Shown here piece after piece: positions 8,848 through 17,742 of a stretch of DNA of 64,000 nucleotides. Position numbers and translations under genes: made by a program. The notes under the pieces were generated by a model that was given only the letters and a program-made list of their open reading frames with translations, searched no databases and was not told the DNA's origin. Each line of letters starts with the position of its first letter. Positions within the stretch are counted from its first letter, which is position 1. Location of the stretch: positions 1-64,000 of the forward strand of contig CAYONC010000009.1 in NCBI GenBank assembly GCA_964405265.1, in the 5' to 3' direction. Origin of the DNA: Eshraghiella sp964405265. Lineage in GTDB: Bacteria; Bacillota; Clostridia; Lachnospirales; Lachnospiraceae.

Positions 8848-10203
8848 TTATGAAGGATTAATCTTTTTAATAAGGATATCAATGGTATTCTTCAGGGATT
8901 CATCATTCTTAATGGCTTCGGATATTTTGTCAGCACCGTAACCTATTGTGGTATGATCCCTCTTTCCCATATAATTACCGATGGTCTGTAAAGGAACATC
9001 AGTCATATTGCGGCACAAATACATTGCTATCTGTCTCGGACGGGCAATTTTCTGATCCCTTTTCTGGGAAGCAATATCTGCAACCGTAATCTGAAAGTGT
9101 TCAGCAACTATCTGTATTATGATTTCAGGAGTAATTTCCCTGTGTGCATTCGGAGATATTATATCCTTAAGGAGTTCTTCAGCAAAATGAAGATTAATGT
9201 CACTGTGAGTAAGTTTGGAATATGCTACCAGTTTGGTAAGGGAGCCTTCAAGTTCCCTGATGTTGGATTTAACGTTGGTTGCTATGTATTCCAGTATCTC
9301 ATTGTCAATGTTATATCCTTCGATTTCTTCTTTTTTATGAAGAATTGCCATTCTTGTTTCATAATTAGGAGGGGAAATGTCTACAATAAGTCCCCATTCA
9401 AATCTTGTCCGCAGTCTCTCTTCAAGGGTTTCAAAATCTTTAGGAGGTCTGTCGGAGGATATGATAATCTGTTTTTTTGCTTCTCTTAGTGTATTAAAAG
9501 TATGGAAAAACTCGTCCTGGGTGGCTTCCTTGCCGATAATAAACTGAATGTCATCAATCAGCAGAACATCGACATTACGGTATTTCTCCCTAAAGTCCAT
9601 ATTACTTGTATTCTTTTCATTACGAATTGATTCTACCAGTTCATAAGTAAAAATTTCAGAAGTAACATACATTACCTTTAGAGAAGGATTTTTTCTTATT
9701 ATATGGTTACCGATAGACTGCATCAGATGAGTTTTGCCGAGACCAACTCCTCCGTATATAAAGAGAGGATTGTAAATTTCACCCGGAGATTCTGCAACTG
9801 CAGTTGAAGCAGCATGAGCAAAATTATTATTTTCTCCTACGACAAAAGTATCAAAAGTATACTTAGGGTTGAGTCCTGCTTTCTTAATGTTGGATTCATC
9901 TACGGTAACTTCTTTGGAAGAAGTAAAATTATTATTCTTAATATCGGAAGAACATATAAATTTTATTTCAAATTCATGGTTCATGATTTCTGCTATTGTT
10001 ACTATAAAAGCAGTTGTATATTTTTTTTCAATATATTTAAGACCTGTCTGCTGTTCCGGAACAAGAATGGTTATGATATCATTATCAAGTGAATAGAGCT
10101 TCAATGGAAGAATCCATGTCTTGAAGGGAACATCTGATATATCATATTCTAATTTCATTGTGAGAAGAATCTCATCCCACTTTTCTTTTAATTTGTTAAA
10201 CAT
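8848..10203 (-). CDS. dnaA: Chromosomal replication initiator DnaA
   Basis: 451-residue initiator that binds DnaA boxes, opens the origin and recruits helicase. Domain I is residues 1-80, followed by a short linker. The AAA+ domain has Walker A GGVGLGKTH near 151 and Walker B VLLIDDIQF. The C-terminal helix-turn-helix domain carries KRDHTTIGYG, a close match to the GRDHTTV DnaA signature with lysine replacing the first glycine. The family is essential, and the flanking boxes allow autoregulation. Confidence 0.98.
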   Translation of the reverse strand: MFNKLKEKWDEILLTMKLEYDISDVPFKTWILPLKLYSLDNDIITILVPEQQTGLKYIEKKYTTAFIVTIAEIMNHEFEIKFICSSDIKNNNFTSSKEVTVDESNIKKAGLNPKYTFDTFVVGENNNFAHAASTAVAESPGEIYNPLFIYGGVGLGKTHLMQSIGNHIIRKNPSLKVMYVTSEIFTYELVESIRNEKNTSNMDFREKYRNVDVLLIDDIQFIIGKEATQDEFFHTFNTLREAKKQIIISSDRPPKDFETLEERLRTRFEWGLIVDISPPNYETRMAILHKKEEIEGYNIDNEILEYIATNVKSNIRELEGSLTKLVAYSKLTHSDINLHFAEELLKDIISPNAHREITPEIIIQIVAEHFQITVADIASQKRDQKIARPRQIAMYLCRNMTDVPLQTIGNYMGKRDHTTIGYGADKISEAIKNDESLKNTIDILIKKINPS

Positions 10204-10240
10204 GATAACTCCTATAATTTATGGTAAAGTTCACCTAACT

Positions 10241-10269
10241 ATTTTAACGTATTTCTGATAAAATTTCAA
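10241..10269 (-). promoter_or_regulatory. dnaA promoter
   Basis: Minus strand: TTGAAA (10264-10269), 17-base spacer, TAAAAT (10241-10246), 38 bases before the dnaA ATG. An inverted TTATTAACA DnaA-box-like 9-mer lies just upstream at 10288-10296, well placed for autoregulation. Confidence 0.75.
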
Positions 10270-10287
10270 TCATTTAAAAAATAGGAA

Positions 10288-10395
10288 TGTTAATAAGTAA
10301 AAAAAGAAGAAATATGCCAATATAAAAGGATAAAAAAGTGTTATTAAGATGATATTAGTAAGTTATCCCCAAAGTTATCCCCAAATTGTTAATAA
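10288..10395. promoter_or_regulatory. DnaA-box cluster between dnaA and rpmH
   Basis: Two direct copies of AAGTTATCCCCA spaced 12 bases apart contain TTATCCCCA (10363-10371 and 10375-10383), one mismatch from the consensus box. Inverted TTATTAACA copies are at 10288-10296 and 10387-10395. The second half of a bipartite origin usually lies here in Firmicutes. Confidence 0.65.
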
Positions 10396-10415
10396 AATTA
10401 TTTTTATTATTTCTC

Positions 10416-10444
10416 TTGACTTTAAATAACAGGTTTTATAAAAT
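10416..10444 (+). promoter_or_regulatory. rpmH promoter
   Basis: TTGACT (10416-10421), 17-base spacer, TAAAAT (10439-10444), with transcription expected near 10451, about 50 bases before the rpmH ATG. The adjoining DnaA-box-like sites end 20 bases upstream. Confidence 0.8.
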
Positions 10445-10501
10445 ATACAGTGATGTCCTGTAAATACGGGATAAAATTTAATAAACAGGAGGTGTAGAAC
10501 G

Positions 10502-10636
10502 ATGAAAATGACATTTCAGCCTAAGAAGAAATCAAGATCCAAGGTTCACGGTTTCAGAGCAAGAATGAGTACAGCCGGCGGAAGAAAGGTTCTTTCTGCA
10601 AGAAGAGCTAAGGGAAGAAAAGTATTATCAGCATAG
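10502..10636 (+). CDS. rpmH: 50S ribosomal protein L34
   Basis: 44-residue highly basic protein starting MKMTFQPKKKSRSKVHGFR and ending in KGRKVLSA, the invariant L34 pattern. A strong AGGAGGTG ribosome site precedes it. It is the first gene of the rightward arm and lies upstream of rnpA, as in nearly all bacteria. Confidence 0.98.
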   Translation: MKMTFQPKKKSRSKVHGFRARMSTAGGRKVLSARRAKGRKVLSA

Positions 10637-10658
10637 GCCGCAAATAATGTGGCCTTTT
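10635..10658 (+). terminator. rpmH terminator or attenuator
   Basis: AGGCCGC (10635-10641) pairs with GTGGCCT (10649-10655) around a 7-base loop and is followed by a short, interrupted T run. It overlaps the rpmH stop codon. It probably lowers but does not abolish readthrough into rnpA, which has no clear promoter of its own. Confidence 0.5.
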
Positions 10659-10696
10659 ACTTTCTCACATTATAATAAGGAAAGAGAGAGTTTTAC

Positions 10697-11035
10697 ATGA
10701 ACGGATATGAATCTTTGAAAAGTAATGCTGATTTTCAAAATGTATATAAGAATGGTCATTCTTATGCCAATAAATATCTGGTTATGTATGTTTTGGAGAA
10801 TCGAACGGATATTTTAAGAATTGGAATATCTGTGAGTAAAAAGGTCGGGAATAGTATTGTCCGACACCGGTTAACACGGCTTATCCGTGAGAGCGTCCGG
10901 TTGAACAGCGAAAAGGTTCTTAAAGGATATGATATTGTTATAATTTCGAGGGCAGGACATAAAGGAAAAGGATATGCTGAGACTGAAAGCGCATTTCTTC
11001 ATCTTATAAAACTGCACGGAATTATGGTAAAATGA
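10697..11035 (+). CDS. rnpA: Ribonuclease P protein component
   Basis: 112-residue basic protein subunit of RNase P, which matures tRNA 5' ends together with its catalytic RNA (not in this window). The RNR-type signature is recognisable in KKVGNSIVRHRLTRLIRES near residues 53-71, and the N-terminal F-x-x-VYKNGHSYANKYL segment is also typical. It lies 60 bases after rpmH. Confidence 0.96.
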   Translation: MNGYESLKSNADFQNVYKNGHSYANKYLVMYVLENRTDILRIGISVSKKVGNSIVRHRLTRLIRESVRLNSEKVLKGYDIVIISRAGHKGKGYAETESAFLHLIKLHGIMVK

Positions 11036-11050
11036 TTAAGGAAGATAATT

Positions 11051-11263
11051 ATGAAAAAAATTCTTATCGGAATGATTAAATTTTACAGGAAGAACATTTC
11101 ACCGCTTAAAAAACACGCAACATGTATATATACGCCTACCTGTTCGCAGTATGCAATTGAAGCATTAGAAAAATACGGAGCAGTGAAGGGCGGATTATTG
11201 ACGATATGGCGGATATTAAGATGTAATCCTTTTTCAAAAGGAGGATATGATCCGGTACCATAA
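11051..11263 (+). CDS. yidD: Membrane protein insertion efficiency factor YidD
   Basis: 70-residue small protein of the YidD family, thought to assist YidC at the membrane. It has the family core FYRKNISPL, CIYTPTCSQYAIEALEKYG and CNPFSKGGYDPVP, including the conserved cysteines. It lies 15 bases after rnpA and 23 bases before yidC, so the three are one operon. Confidence 0.96.
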   Translation: MKKILIGMIKFYRKNISPLKKHATCIYTPTCSQYAIEALEKYGAVKGGLLTIWRILRCNPFSKGGYDPVP

Positions 11264-11286
11264 ATAAAATTGAATAAGGAGTTAAT

Positions 11287-12534
11287 ATGATTTTATTAAC
11301 AACAGAAACAGGATTTCTTAAGCCTATAGCATGGCTGCTTGGACAGATATTTAATGGACTTTTTAACCTGTTTAATGCTATGGCGGGGTGGTTTACGAGT
11401 ACTCCATGGAAGGTACCTATCATAGGTATAAGTATTATTTTCTTTACAATAATAGTAAGATTAATACTTCTTCCAATGACCATTAAACAACAGAAATTCT
11501 CTAAGTTATCAAGTATTATGAATCCTGAACTCCAGCAGATTCAGGCAAAATACAGAGATAAAAGAGACCAGGTTTCCATGATGAACATGCAGGCAGAAAC
11601 CAAGGAAGTATATGCCAAATACGGTACATCACCGTCCGGCGGATGTCTTACAATGCTCATACAGCTGCCTATAATGTTTGCACTTTACAGGGTTATATAC
11701 AAAATACCGGGATATATTACCAAAATAGGAGATATATGCGGAGATGTAGTAGATAAAATCCAGGGCACAATTAACTGGAATTCCAATCTTGAAGGAATTG
11801 CAAATATAAGCAGTGATATTTCAAGAAATTCATTCATTGATAAAGTATATAATTTTTCAGCAGACCAGTGGAATAATCTTATTGACAGATTTCCGTCATT
11901 AAACCTTGGAGAATCAGCCGAAAAAATACAGGGATACAATAATTTTTTCGGAATATCACTCACAGACAGTCCGGGCTGGAGAATAAGCTGGGCTCTTATA
12001 ATACCAATACTTGCAGGTCTTACACAGTGGCTTAGTGCAAAATTAATGGAGAATAAGCAGAAAAAGGTAATCGGTGCCCAGAACGAGGAGCAGCCGGGAG
12101 CAAATTCTCTGAAAGTAATGAATACGATCATGCCTGTATTATCAGCAATATTCTGTGTGTCTTTCCCGGCATGTATGGGATTATACTGGATTATATCAAG
12201 TGTGGTTCAGATAGTAATACAGTTATTCATTAACAAATCAATGGATGGCATTGAAGTTGAAGAAATGGTTAAATCCAATATAGAAAAGACCAATGCAAAG
12301 AGGGCAAAAAAAGGACTCCCGCCATTAAAAATTTCTAATGTAACATCTGATTATGTTGAACAGGTTAAAAAAATGGAAGCAAGAGAAGCAAGAAAAGAAG
12401 AAAGGGATGCCGAAATAAAAAAATCAACAAGCTATTATAACAACACAGGCAAATCTTTAAGTCTTGCGGATAAGGCTAATATGGTAAAAATGTTTAACGA
12501 AAGAAATAACAATAGTAAAAACGAAAACAGGTAA
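11287..12534 (+). CDS. yidC: Membrane protein insertase YidC/Oxa1
   Basis: 415-residue insertase of the Gram-positive SpoIIIJ/YidC type, without the large periplasmic domain of E. coli. Hydrophobic segments lie near residues 15-40, 42-65, 118-140, 232-250 and 280-310. The conserved arginine for the hydrophilic groove sits in IIVRLILLPMTIKQQK. A roughly 90-residue insertion between the second and third conserved segments and a long charged, coiled C-terminal tail (about 320-415) make it longer than the Bacillus homologue. Confidence 0.95.
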   Translation: MILLTTETGFLKPIAWLLGQIFNGLFNLFNAMAGWFTSTPWKVPIIGISIIFFTIIVRLILLPMTIKQQKFSKLSSIMNPELQQIQAKYRDKRDQVSMMNMQAETKEVYAKYGTSPSGGCLTMLIQLPIMFALYRVIYKIPGYITKIGDICGDVVDKIQGTINWNSNLEGIANISSDISRNSFIDKVYNFSADQWNNLIDRFPSLNLGESAEKIQGYNNFFGISLTDSPGWRISWALIIPILAGLTQWLSAKLMENKQKKVIGAQNEEQPGANSLKVMNTIMPVLSAIFCVSFPACMGLYWIISSVVQIVIQLFINKSMDGIEVEEMVKSNIEKTNAKRAKKGLPPLKISNVTSDYVEQVKKMEAREARKEERDAEIKKSTSYYNNTGKSLSLADKANMVKMFNERNNNSKNENR

Positions 12535-12547
12535 TAGAGGAATTGTT

Positions 12548-13174
12548 ATGGAAAAAATAGAGGTTGTAGGTAAAACATTGGAGGAGGCATTAACAAATGC
12601 CGCCGTAACATTAAAGACAGCAAGTGAAAATCTTGAATATGAGGTTATTGATAAAGGTTCTAACGGATTATTCGGAATTTTTAACAGTAAGCCTGTTAAA
12701 ATATCGGTAAGTGTTAAAGAAACTCCATCTGACAGGGTTGAAAAGTTTTTAAATGATATATTCAATACAATGAATATAGAGGTTAAGACGGAAATAACCG
12801 TTGATGAAGAAAAAAATACGATGGACATTAATCTTGTAGGTGAAGATATGGGTGCTTTAATAGGAAAAAGAGGACAGACTCTTGATTCACTTCAGTATCT
12901 TACAAGTCTGGTTGCCAATAGAGAAGGCGAAAAGTATTTCAGGGTAAAGCTTGATACGGAAAATTACAGAGAGAGAAGAAAAGCAACTCTTGAATCACTT
13001 GCCAAGAATATTGCTTACAAAGTAAAAAGAACAAGAAGATCCGTATCATTGGAGCCTATGAATCCTTATGAAAGAAGAATTATACATTCAACGCTTCAGA
13101 ATGATAAATATGTAATAACAAAAAGTGAAGGTGAAGAACCTTTCAGACATGTAGTTGTAATATTAAAGAAATAA
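12548..13174 (+). CDS. khpB: RNA-binding protein KhpB (Jag)
   Basis: 208-residue protein with the Jag N-terminal domain (VVGKTLEEALTNAA), a KH domain around GEDMGALIGKRGQTLDSLQ near residue 100, and a C-terminal R3H-type domain (LEPMNPYERRIIHSTLQ). Its family partners with KhpA to bind many RNAs and affects cell elongation. It lies 13 bases after yidC and a strong terminator ends this transcription unit. Confidence 0.95.
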   Translation: MEKIEVVGKTLEEALTNAAVTLKTASENLEYEVIDKGSNGLFGIFNSKPVKISVSVKETPSDRVEKFLNDIFNTMNIEVKTEITVDEEKNTMDINLVGEDMGALIGKRGQTLDSLQYLTSLVANREGEKYFRVKLDTENYRERRKATLESLAKNIAYKVKRTRRSVSLEPMNPYERRIIHSTLQNDKYVITKSEGEEPFRHVVVILKK

Positions 13175-13184
13175 CGGACATGGA

Positions 13185-13212
13185 GGGATGTGATTAGTCA
13201 CATCCCTTTTTT
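13185..13212 (+). terminator. Terminator after khpB
   Basis: Perfect 9-bp stem GGGATGTGA / TCACATCCC with loop TTAG, followed by six T residues. It ends the rpmH-khpB unit before mnmE. Confidence 0.92.
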
Positions 13213-13248
13213 ATCCATAAAAATAAAATGCGGCGGAAAGGAAATAAA

Positions 13249-14622
13249 ATGAAGGAAACTATAGCAGCCATTGCAACGGGTATGGGTAATTCCGGTATAG
13301 GAATTGTAAGAATAAGCGGTGAAGACGCTTTAAAAATAGCTGATAAAATATTTGTATCAAAAAAAAATAAAGGAAAAATATCTGAAAAAAAGAGTCATAC
13401 AATTCATTATGGCAATATCGTTGACAACGGAGAAATAATTGATGAAGTGCTGCTTATGGTAATGAAAGCTCCTAATACATATACATGTGAGGATGTTGTT
13501 GAAATAGACTGTCACGGAGGAATGTATGTAACAGGAAAAATCCTTGAAACTGTAATTAAAGCCGGTGCAAGAGCAGCAGAACCGGGTGAATTTACAAAAA
13601 GGGCATTTTTAAACGGAAGAATTGATCTTACTCAGGCGGAAGCAGTAATAGAAGTAATTAATTCAAAAAATAAATATGCATTGAAGAATTCAGTAAAGCT
13701 TCTTAACGGAAAACTATATGAAAAAATAAGTAATCTGAGAGCAGAAATACTTAATAATATTGCTTATATTGAAGCTGCACTGGATGATCCGGAGCATATT
13801 TCATTGGAAAACTTTGGGGATAAGTTGAAAAACTTAGTGGATAACTGGCTAAATAATGTAGATAACCTGTTAAAAACGATGGAAAACGGAAAGTTATTAA
13901 CAGAAGGAATAAAAACAGTAATAATAGGAAAACCGAATGCCGGAAAATCAAGTATCCTTAACATTCTTTCAGGAAGAGACAGGGCGATTGTTACTGACAT
14001 TGCAGGGACAACAAGGGATATTATTGAAGAACAGATAAATCTTAATGGTATAACACTTAATCTTATTGATACTGCGGGCATCAGAAATACAACGGATAAG
14101 GTTGAAGAAATAGGAGTTGAAAAGGCTAAGAAGATGGCAGGTGAAGCAGATTTTATCATGTATGTTGCCGATTCTTCCACGGAGCTTGATGAAAATGATT
14201 ATCAGATACTGGAATACATAAAAGACAGAAAAATGATAATTCTTTTAAATAAATCTGACCTTGAGAAAAAAACTTCTGAAGAAGATTTCAAAAAAATAAC
14301 CGAATCAGAAATATTTGAAATATCAGCAAAGGAAAATACAGGATTTGAAAAATTATCCGATTATATTGTTAATATGTTTACGGATGGAAAATTAGAATAT
14401 AATGATGAAATATATATTACGGGAGCAAGAAATAAAGAGGCACTTGACAACGCGGCTGAAAGCCTTAGACTTGTAAAGAGAAGCATAGAAAATAAAATGC
14501 CGGAAGACTTTTATACCATTGATTTAATGAATGTATATGAAGAACTGGGAAAAATAACAGGCGAATCAGTTGAGGATGATCTTGTTAATGAAATATTTGG
14601 CAGCTTTTGCATGGGAAAATAG
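13249..14622 (+). CDS. mnmE: tRNA modification GTPase MnmE
   Basis: 457-residue GTPase that, with MnmG, builds the carboxymethylaminomethyl group on U34 of certain tRNAs. It begins with the tetrahydrofolate-binding domain (TIAAIATGMGNSGIGIVRISG). The inserted G domain has GKPNAGKSS near residue 229, a DIAGTTRD switch, DTAG and NKSD. It ends in the catalytic FCMGK. The ATG at 13249 is chosen over one at 13228 because a GGAAAGGA site precedes it and homology starts there. Confidence 0.96.
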   Translation: MKETIAAIATGMGNSGIGIVRISGEDALKIADKIFVSKKNKGKISEKKSHTIHYGNIVDNGEIIDEVLLMVMKAPNTYTCEDVVEIDCHGGMYVTGKILETVIKAGARAAEPGEFTKRAFLNGRIDLTQAEAVIEVINSKNKYALKNSVKLLNGKLYEKISNLRAEILNNIAYIEAALDDPEHISLENFGDKLKNLVDNWLNNVDNLLKTMENGKLLTEGIKTVIIGKPNAGKSSILNILSGRDRAIVTDIAGTTRDIIEEQINLNGITLNLIDTAGIRNTTDKVEEIGVEKAKKMAGEADFIMYVADSSTELDENDYQILEYIKDRKMIILLNKSDLEKKTSEEDFKKITESEIFEISAKENTGFEKLSDYIVNMFTDGKLEYNDEIYITGARNKEALDNAAESLRLVKRSIENKMPEDFYTIDLMNVYEELGKITGESVEDDLVNEIFGSFCMGK

Positions 14623-14639
14623 AAGGGAATGATACAGCA

Positions 14640-16523
14640 ATGAATCTTGTGGAAAAATATGATGTAGCAGTAGTAGGTGCCGGACACGCAGGCTGCGAGG
14701 CAGCACTTGCCTGTGCAAGACTCGGACTTGAAACAATTATTTTTACGGTAAGTGTGGAAAGCATAGCTTTAATGCCCTGCAATCCTAATATAGGAGGTAG
14801 CTCTAAGGGTCATCTTGTAAGGGAAATAGACGCACTTGGCGGAGAGATGGGAATTAATATTGACAAAACATTTATCCAGTCAAAAATGTTGAACAAGTCA
14901 AAAGGTCCGGCAGTACATTCTCTTAGGGCACAGGCTGATAAAGCGGAATATTCGTCCATGATGAGAAAAACGCTCGAAAATACAGAACATCTGACGATAA
15001 GACAGGCAGAGGTATCAGAACTGTTGGCTGAAAATGGTGTAATTAAGGGTGTAAAGACTTTTTCAGGAGCAGAATATTACACAAAGGCAGTTGTATTATG
15101 TACGGGAACATATCTTAAGGCAAGATGCATATATGGTGACGTAAGTTATGAAACAGGACCAAACGGACTTCTTGCGGCAAATCATCTGTCAGATTCAATG
15201 AGAAAGTTAGGAATAGAGATTTTACGGTTTAAAACAGGTACTCCGGCACGTGTTGACGGCAGAAGCATTGATTTTGAAAAAATGGAGGAACAGTTCGGAG
15301 ACGAAAGAATTATTCCGTTTTCATTTACCACGAACCCGGAAGATATTCAGAAAGAGCAGAAATCCTGCTATCTTACATACACTAATGAAGAAACACATAA
15401 AATTATAAGGGATAATATAGACAGATCACCTTTGTATTCGGGGGTTATTCACGGAACAGGACCGAGATACTGTCCTTCCATAGAGGATAAAGTAATGAGA
15501 TTCAGCGATAAGGACCGACATCAGGTGTTTATTGAACCTGAAGGAAATTATACCCATGAATGGTATCTTGGAGGAATGTCAAGTTCACTTCCTGAGGATG
15601 TTCAATATGCGATGTATCGTACCGTTCCGGGACTTGAAAATGTAAGAATCGTAAGAAATGCATATGCCATTGAATATGATTGTATTAATCCGATGCAGTT
15701 AAAATCATCTCTTGAGTTTAAGAAAATAGAAGGACTGTTTTCAGGAGGTCAGCTGAACGGAAGCTCAGGATATGAAGAAGCAGCCGCCCAGGGACTTGTT
15801 GCCGGAATTAATGCGGCAATGAAAATAATGAATAAGGAACCTATGATAATCGACCGATCCGAAGGATATATAGGTGTATTGATAGATGATCTCGTAACCA
15901 AGGTTAACAAAGAGCCGTACCGGATGATGACAAGCAGGGCGGAATACAGGCTTCTGTTAAGACAGGATAATGCAGACATAAGAATGTGCGAACACGGATA
16001 CAGGACAGGACTATTGTCCAAGGACAGATATGACGCCGTTATTAAAAAAATTGAAGATACTGAAAAAGAAATAGACAGACTTAACCATGTTATCATAGGT
16101 GGAACGGTTAAAGTCAATGAATTTCTTGAAAAGCACGGCAGTACGGTGCTTAATAACGGAATCTCACTTGCAGAGCTTATCAGACGTCCTGAGATTAATT
16201 ATGAAATGACTGCAGAGCTTGACGCGGACAGACCGAAGCTTGGTAACGGGGTTGCAGAACAGGTTAATATTAACATAAAATATGAGGGATATATATTAAG
16301 GGAAAAAAAGCAGGTAGAACATTTTAAAAAGCTGGAAAATAAATTGTTGCCTGAAAATATTAATTATGATGACATAAGCGGCATCAGGAACGAAGCCCGT
16401 CAGAAGTTAAAGGAATATCAGCCGAGGTCAATCGGACAGGCATCAAGAATTTCAGGAATATCGCCGGCGGATATTACGGTACTGTTAGTATATATGGAGC
16501 AGCACAGGAGAAAGAATGGATAA
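14640..16523 (+). CDS. mnmG: tRNA modification enzyme MnmG (GidA)
   Basis: 627-residue FAD-binding partner of MnmE. The N-terminal dinucleotide fold reads VAVVGAGHAGCEAALACARLG, followed by LMPCNPNIGGSSKGHLVREIDALGG, which carries a catalytic cysteine of the family. The C-terminal helical MnmE-binding region ends near QHRRKNG. The in-frame ATG at 14607 lies inside the end of mnmE; the ATG at 14640 matches the family start and follows GAAGGGA. It begins 17 bases after mnmE and overlaps rsmG by 8 bases. Confidence 0.96.
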   Translation: MNLVEKYDVAVVGAGHAGCEAALACARLGLETIIFTVSVESIALMPCNPNIGGSSKGHLVREIDALGGEMGINIDKTFIQSKMLNKSKGPAVHSLRAQADKAEYSSMMRKTLENTEHLTIRQAEVSELLAENGVIKGVKTFSGAEYYTKAVVLCTGTYLKARCIYGDVSYETGPNGLLAANHLSDSMRKLGIEILRFKTGTPARVDGRSIDFEKMEEQFGDERIIPFSFTTNPEDIQKEQKSCYLTYTNEETHKIIRDNIDRSPLYSGVIHGTGPRYCPSIEDKVMRFSDKDRHQVFIEPEGNYTHEWYLGGMSSSLPEDVQYAMYRTVPGLENVRIVRNAYAIEYDCINPMQLKSSLEFKKIEGLFSGGQLNGSSGYEEAAAQGLVAGINAAMKIMNKEPMIIDRSEGYIGVLIDDLVTKVNKEPYRMMTSRAEYRLLLRQDNADIRMCEHGYRTGLLSKDRYDAVIKKIEDTEKEIDRLNHVIIGGTVKVNEFLEKHGSTVLNNGISLAELIRRPEINYEMTAELDADRPKLGNGVAEQVNINIKYEGYILREKKQVEHFKKLENKLLPENINYDDISGIRNEARQKLKEYQPRSIGQASRISGISPADITVLLVYMEQHRRKNG

Positions 16524-17229
16524 TTTTTTAAATAATTATTTGATTAAAACAGGTATAACAGCAGATGATGATAAAATAAAAAAACTTAATACTTATTACG
16601 AGATGCTTGTTGAAAAAAATAAAGTGATGAACCTGACGGCAATAACCGAATACAGGGATGTCGTAATAAAACATTTTGCTGACAGTGCTGCCATTATCAA
16701 TGCAATTAACATTAATAATGTGGAAAACGTTATTGATATCGGAACAGGGGCGGGATTTCCGGGTATGGTTATGAAAATTTTATTTCCTAATTTAAAAATT
16801 ACCTTACTTGATTCCCTGAACAAAAGGATAAATTTTCTTAATGAAGTAATTGAAAGACTGAATCTTGACGGGATTAAAACCATTCACGGAAGGGCAGAGG
16901 AATTTGCTCAAAATAAATTGTATCGAGAAAAATACAATTTGTGCGTATCAAGGGCGGTAGCAAATCTGTCCACACTTTCTGAATATTGTATTCCGTTTGT
17001 TGCAATAAACGGAAATTTTGTTTCCTATAAATCAGGTGAATGTGAAGAAGAAGTGCAAAAAGCGGAAAAAGCAGTACACAGACTTGGGGCCAAGGTGAAT
17101 AAAATCGTTGATTTTTTACTTCCGGATACGGATATTAACAGAAAATTTATTGTAATACATAAATTATCAGCTACTCCGGGTATATATCCGAGAAAAGCGG
17201 GAATACCTTCAAAAGACCCAATAAAATAG
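16516..17229 (+). CDS. rsmG: 16S rRNA (guanine527-N7)-methyltransferase RsmG
   Basis: 237-residue SAM-dependent methyltransferase that modifies G527 (E. coli numbering) of 16S rRNA; loss in other species gives low-level streptomycin resistance. Visible motifs are NKVMNLTAITEYRDVVIKHFADSA, the SAM loop IDIGTGAGFPGMVMKI near residue 74, and the catalytic-region SRAVANLSTL. The C-terminus has the typical YPRKAGIPSKDP ending. It overlaps mnmG and closes this tRNA/rRNA modification unit. Confidence 0.96.
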   Translation: MDNFLNNYLIKTGITADDDKIKKLNTYYEMLVEKNKVMNLTAITEYRDVVIKHFADSAAIINAININNVENVIDIGTGAGFPGMVMKILFPNLKITLLDSLNKRINFLNEVIERLNLDGIKTIHGRAEEFAQNKLYREKYNLCVSRAVANLSTLSEYCIPFVAINGNFVSYKSGECEEEVQKAEKAVHRLGAKVNKIVDFLLPDTDINRKFIVIHKLSATPGIYPRKAGIPSKDPIK

Positions 17230-17231
17230 GC

Positions 17232-17260
17232 TTGTTTTTTAACGATATTTGTTTTAAAAT
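17232..17260 (+). promoter_or_regulatory. Promoter before the DegS-like/DegU-like pair
   Basis: TTGTTT (17232-17237), 17-base spacer, TAAAAT (17255-17260), starting 2 bases after the rsmG stop. It would drive the coiled-coil gene and its regulator separately from the rsmG operon. Confidence 0.55.
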
Positions 17261-17289
17261 TATATTAATAAGCTATTTGAGAGGTATTC

Positions 17290-17739
17290 ATGAACAGGTT
17301 ATTGTCTTTCATTTCTTCATATGAAGAGGAACTCGTTCTGCAGCTGGAATTTATAGACAAGTCGGTAAAGCGATTGAAGAAGCAGATACGCGATACTAAT
17401 TTGTCAGTTAAGGAAGCTGAGAATTCAATTGATACGTCATACAGTATTTTTTCAGCGAGTCAGAGCAATAATGAGACTGATACGGCAATCAGTACAATGA
17501 ATCAGATAATAACAGATAAGAATAAGCAGATAGAAGATCTTGAGATTAAGAAGACGGAGATTTTAACTCGCCTGAACGAAATTAAAAGTATCAATGATGA
17601 TATTATGGCAGCGGACGTAATGAGAGGAATATCTGACCGATTGAATCAGATTAAAAAGTATATAGGTGTTGATAATCACAGGGCACGAACGGAAATAGAT
17701 ATACTGATTAAAAAAATAACAGATGCGGAGGACAAATGA
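17290..17739 (+). CDS. Coiled-coil protein resembling a kinase-less DegS sensor domain
   Basis: 149-residue soluble protein, almost entirely heptad-rich helix (about 10-120), with no membrane segment, signal peptide, histidine box or ATPase domain. Its order of features resembles the N-terminal sensory coiled coil of the DegS kinase: a first long helix, a polar turn near SASQSNNETD, then a second helix whose IEDLEIKKTEILTRLNEI matches the DegS pattern of paired Glu/Arg heptads. It lies 3 bases before a DegU-like response regulator, which supports this reading. The homology is by eye and not proven; a plain hypothetical coiled-coil protein is the alternative. It follows GAGAGG at good spacing. 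Confidence 0.6.
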   Translation: MNRLLSFISSYEEELVLQLEFIDKSVKRLKKQIRDTNLSVKEAENSIDTSYSIFSASQSNNETDTAISTMNQIITDKNKQIEDLEIKKTEILTRLNEIKSINDDIMAADVMRGISDRLNQIKKYIGVDNHRARTEIDILIKKITDAEDK

Positions 17740-17742
17740 TAG

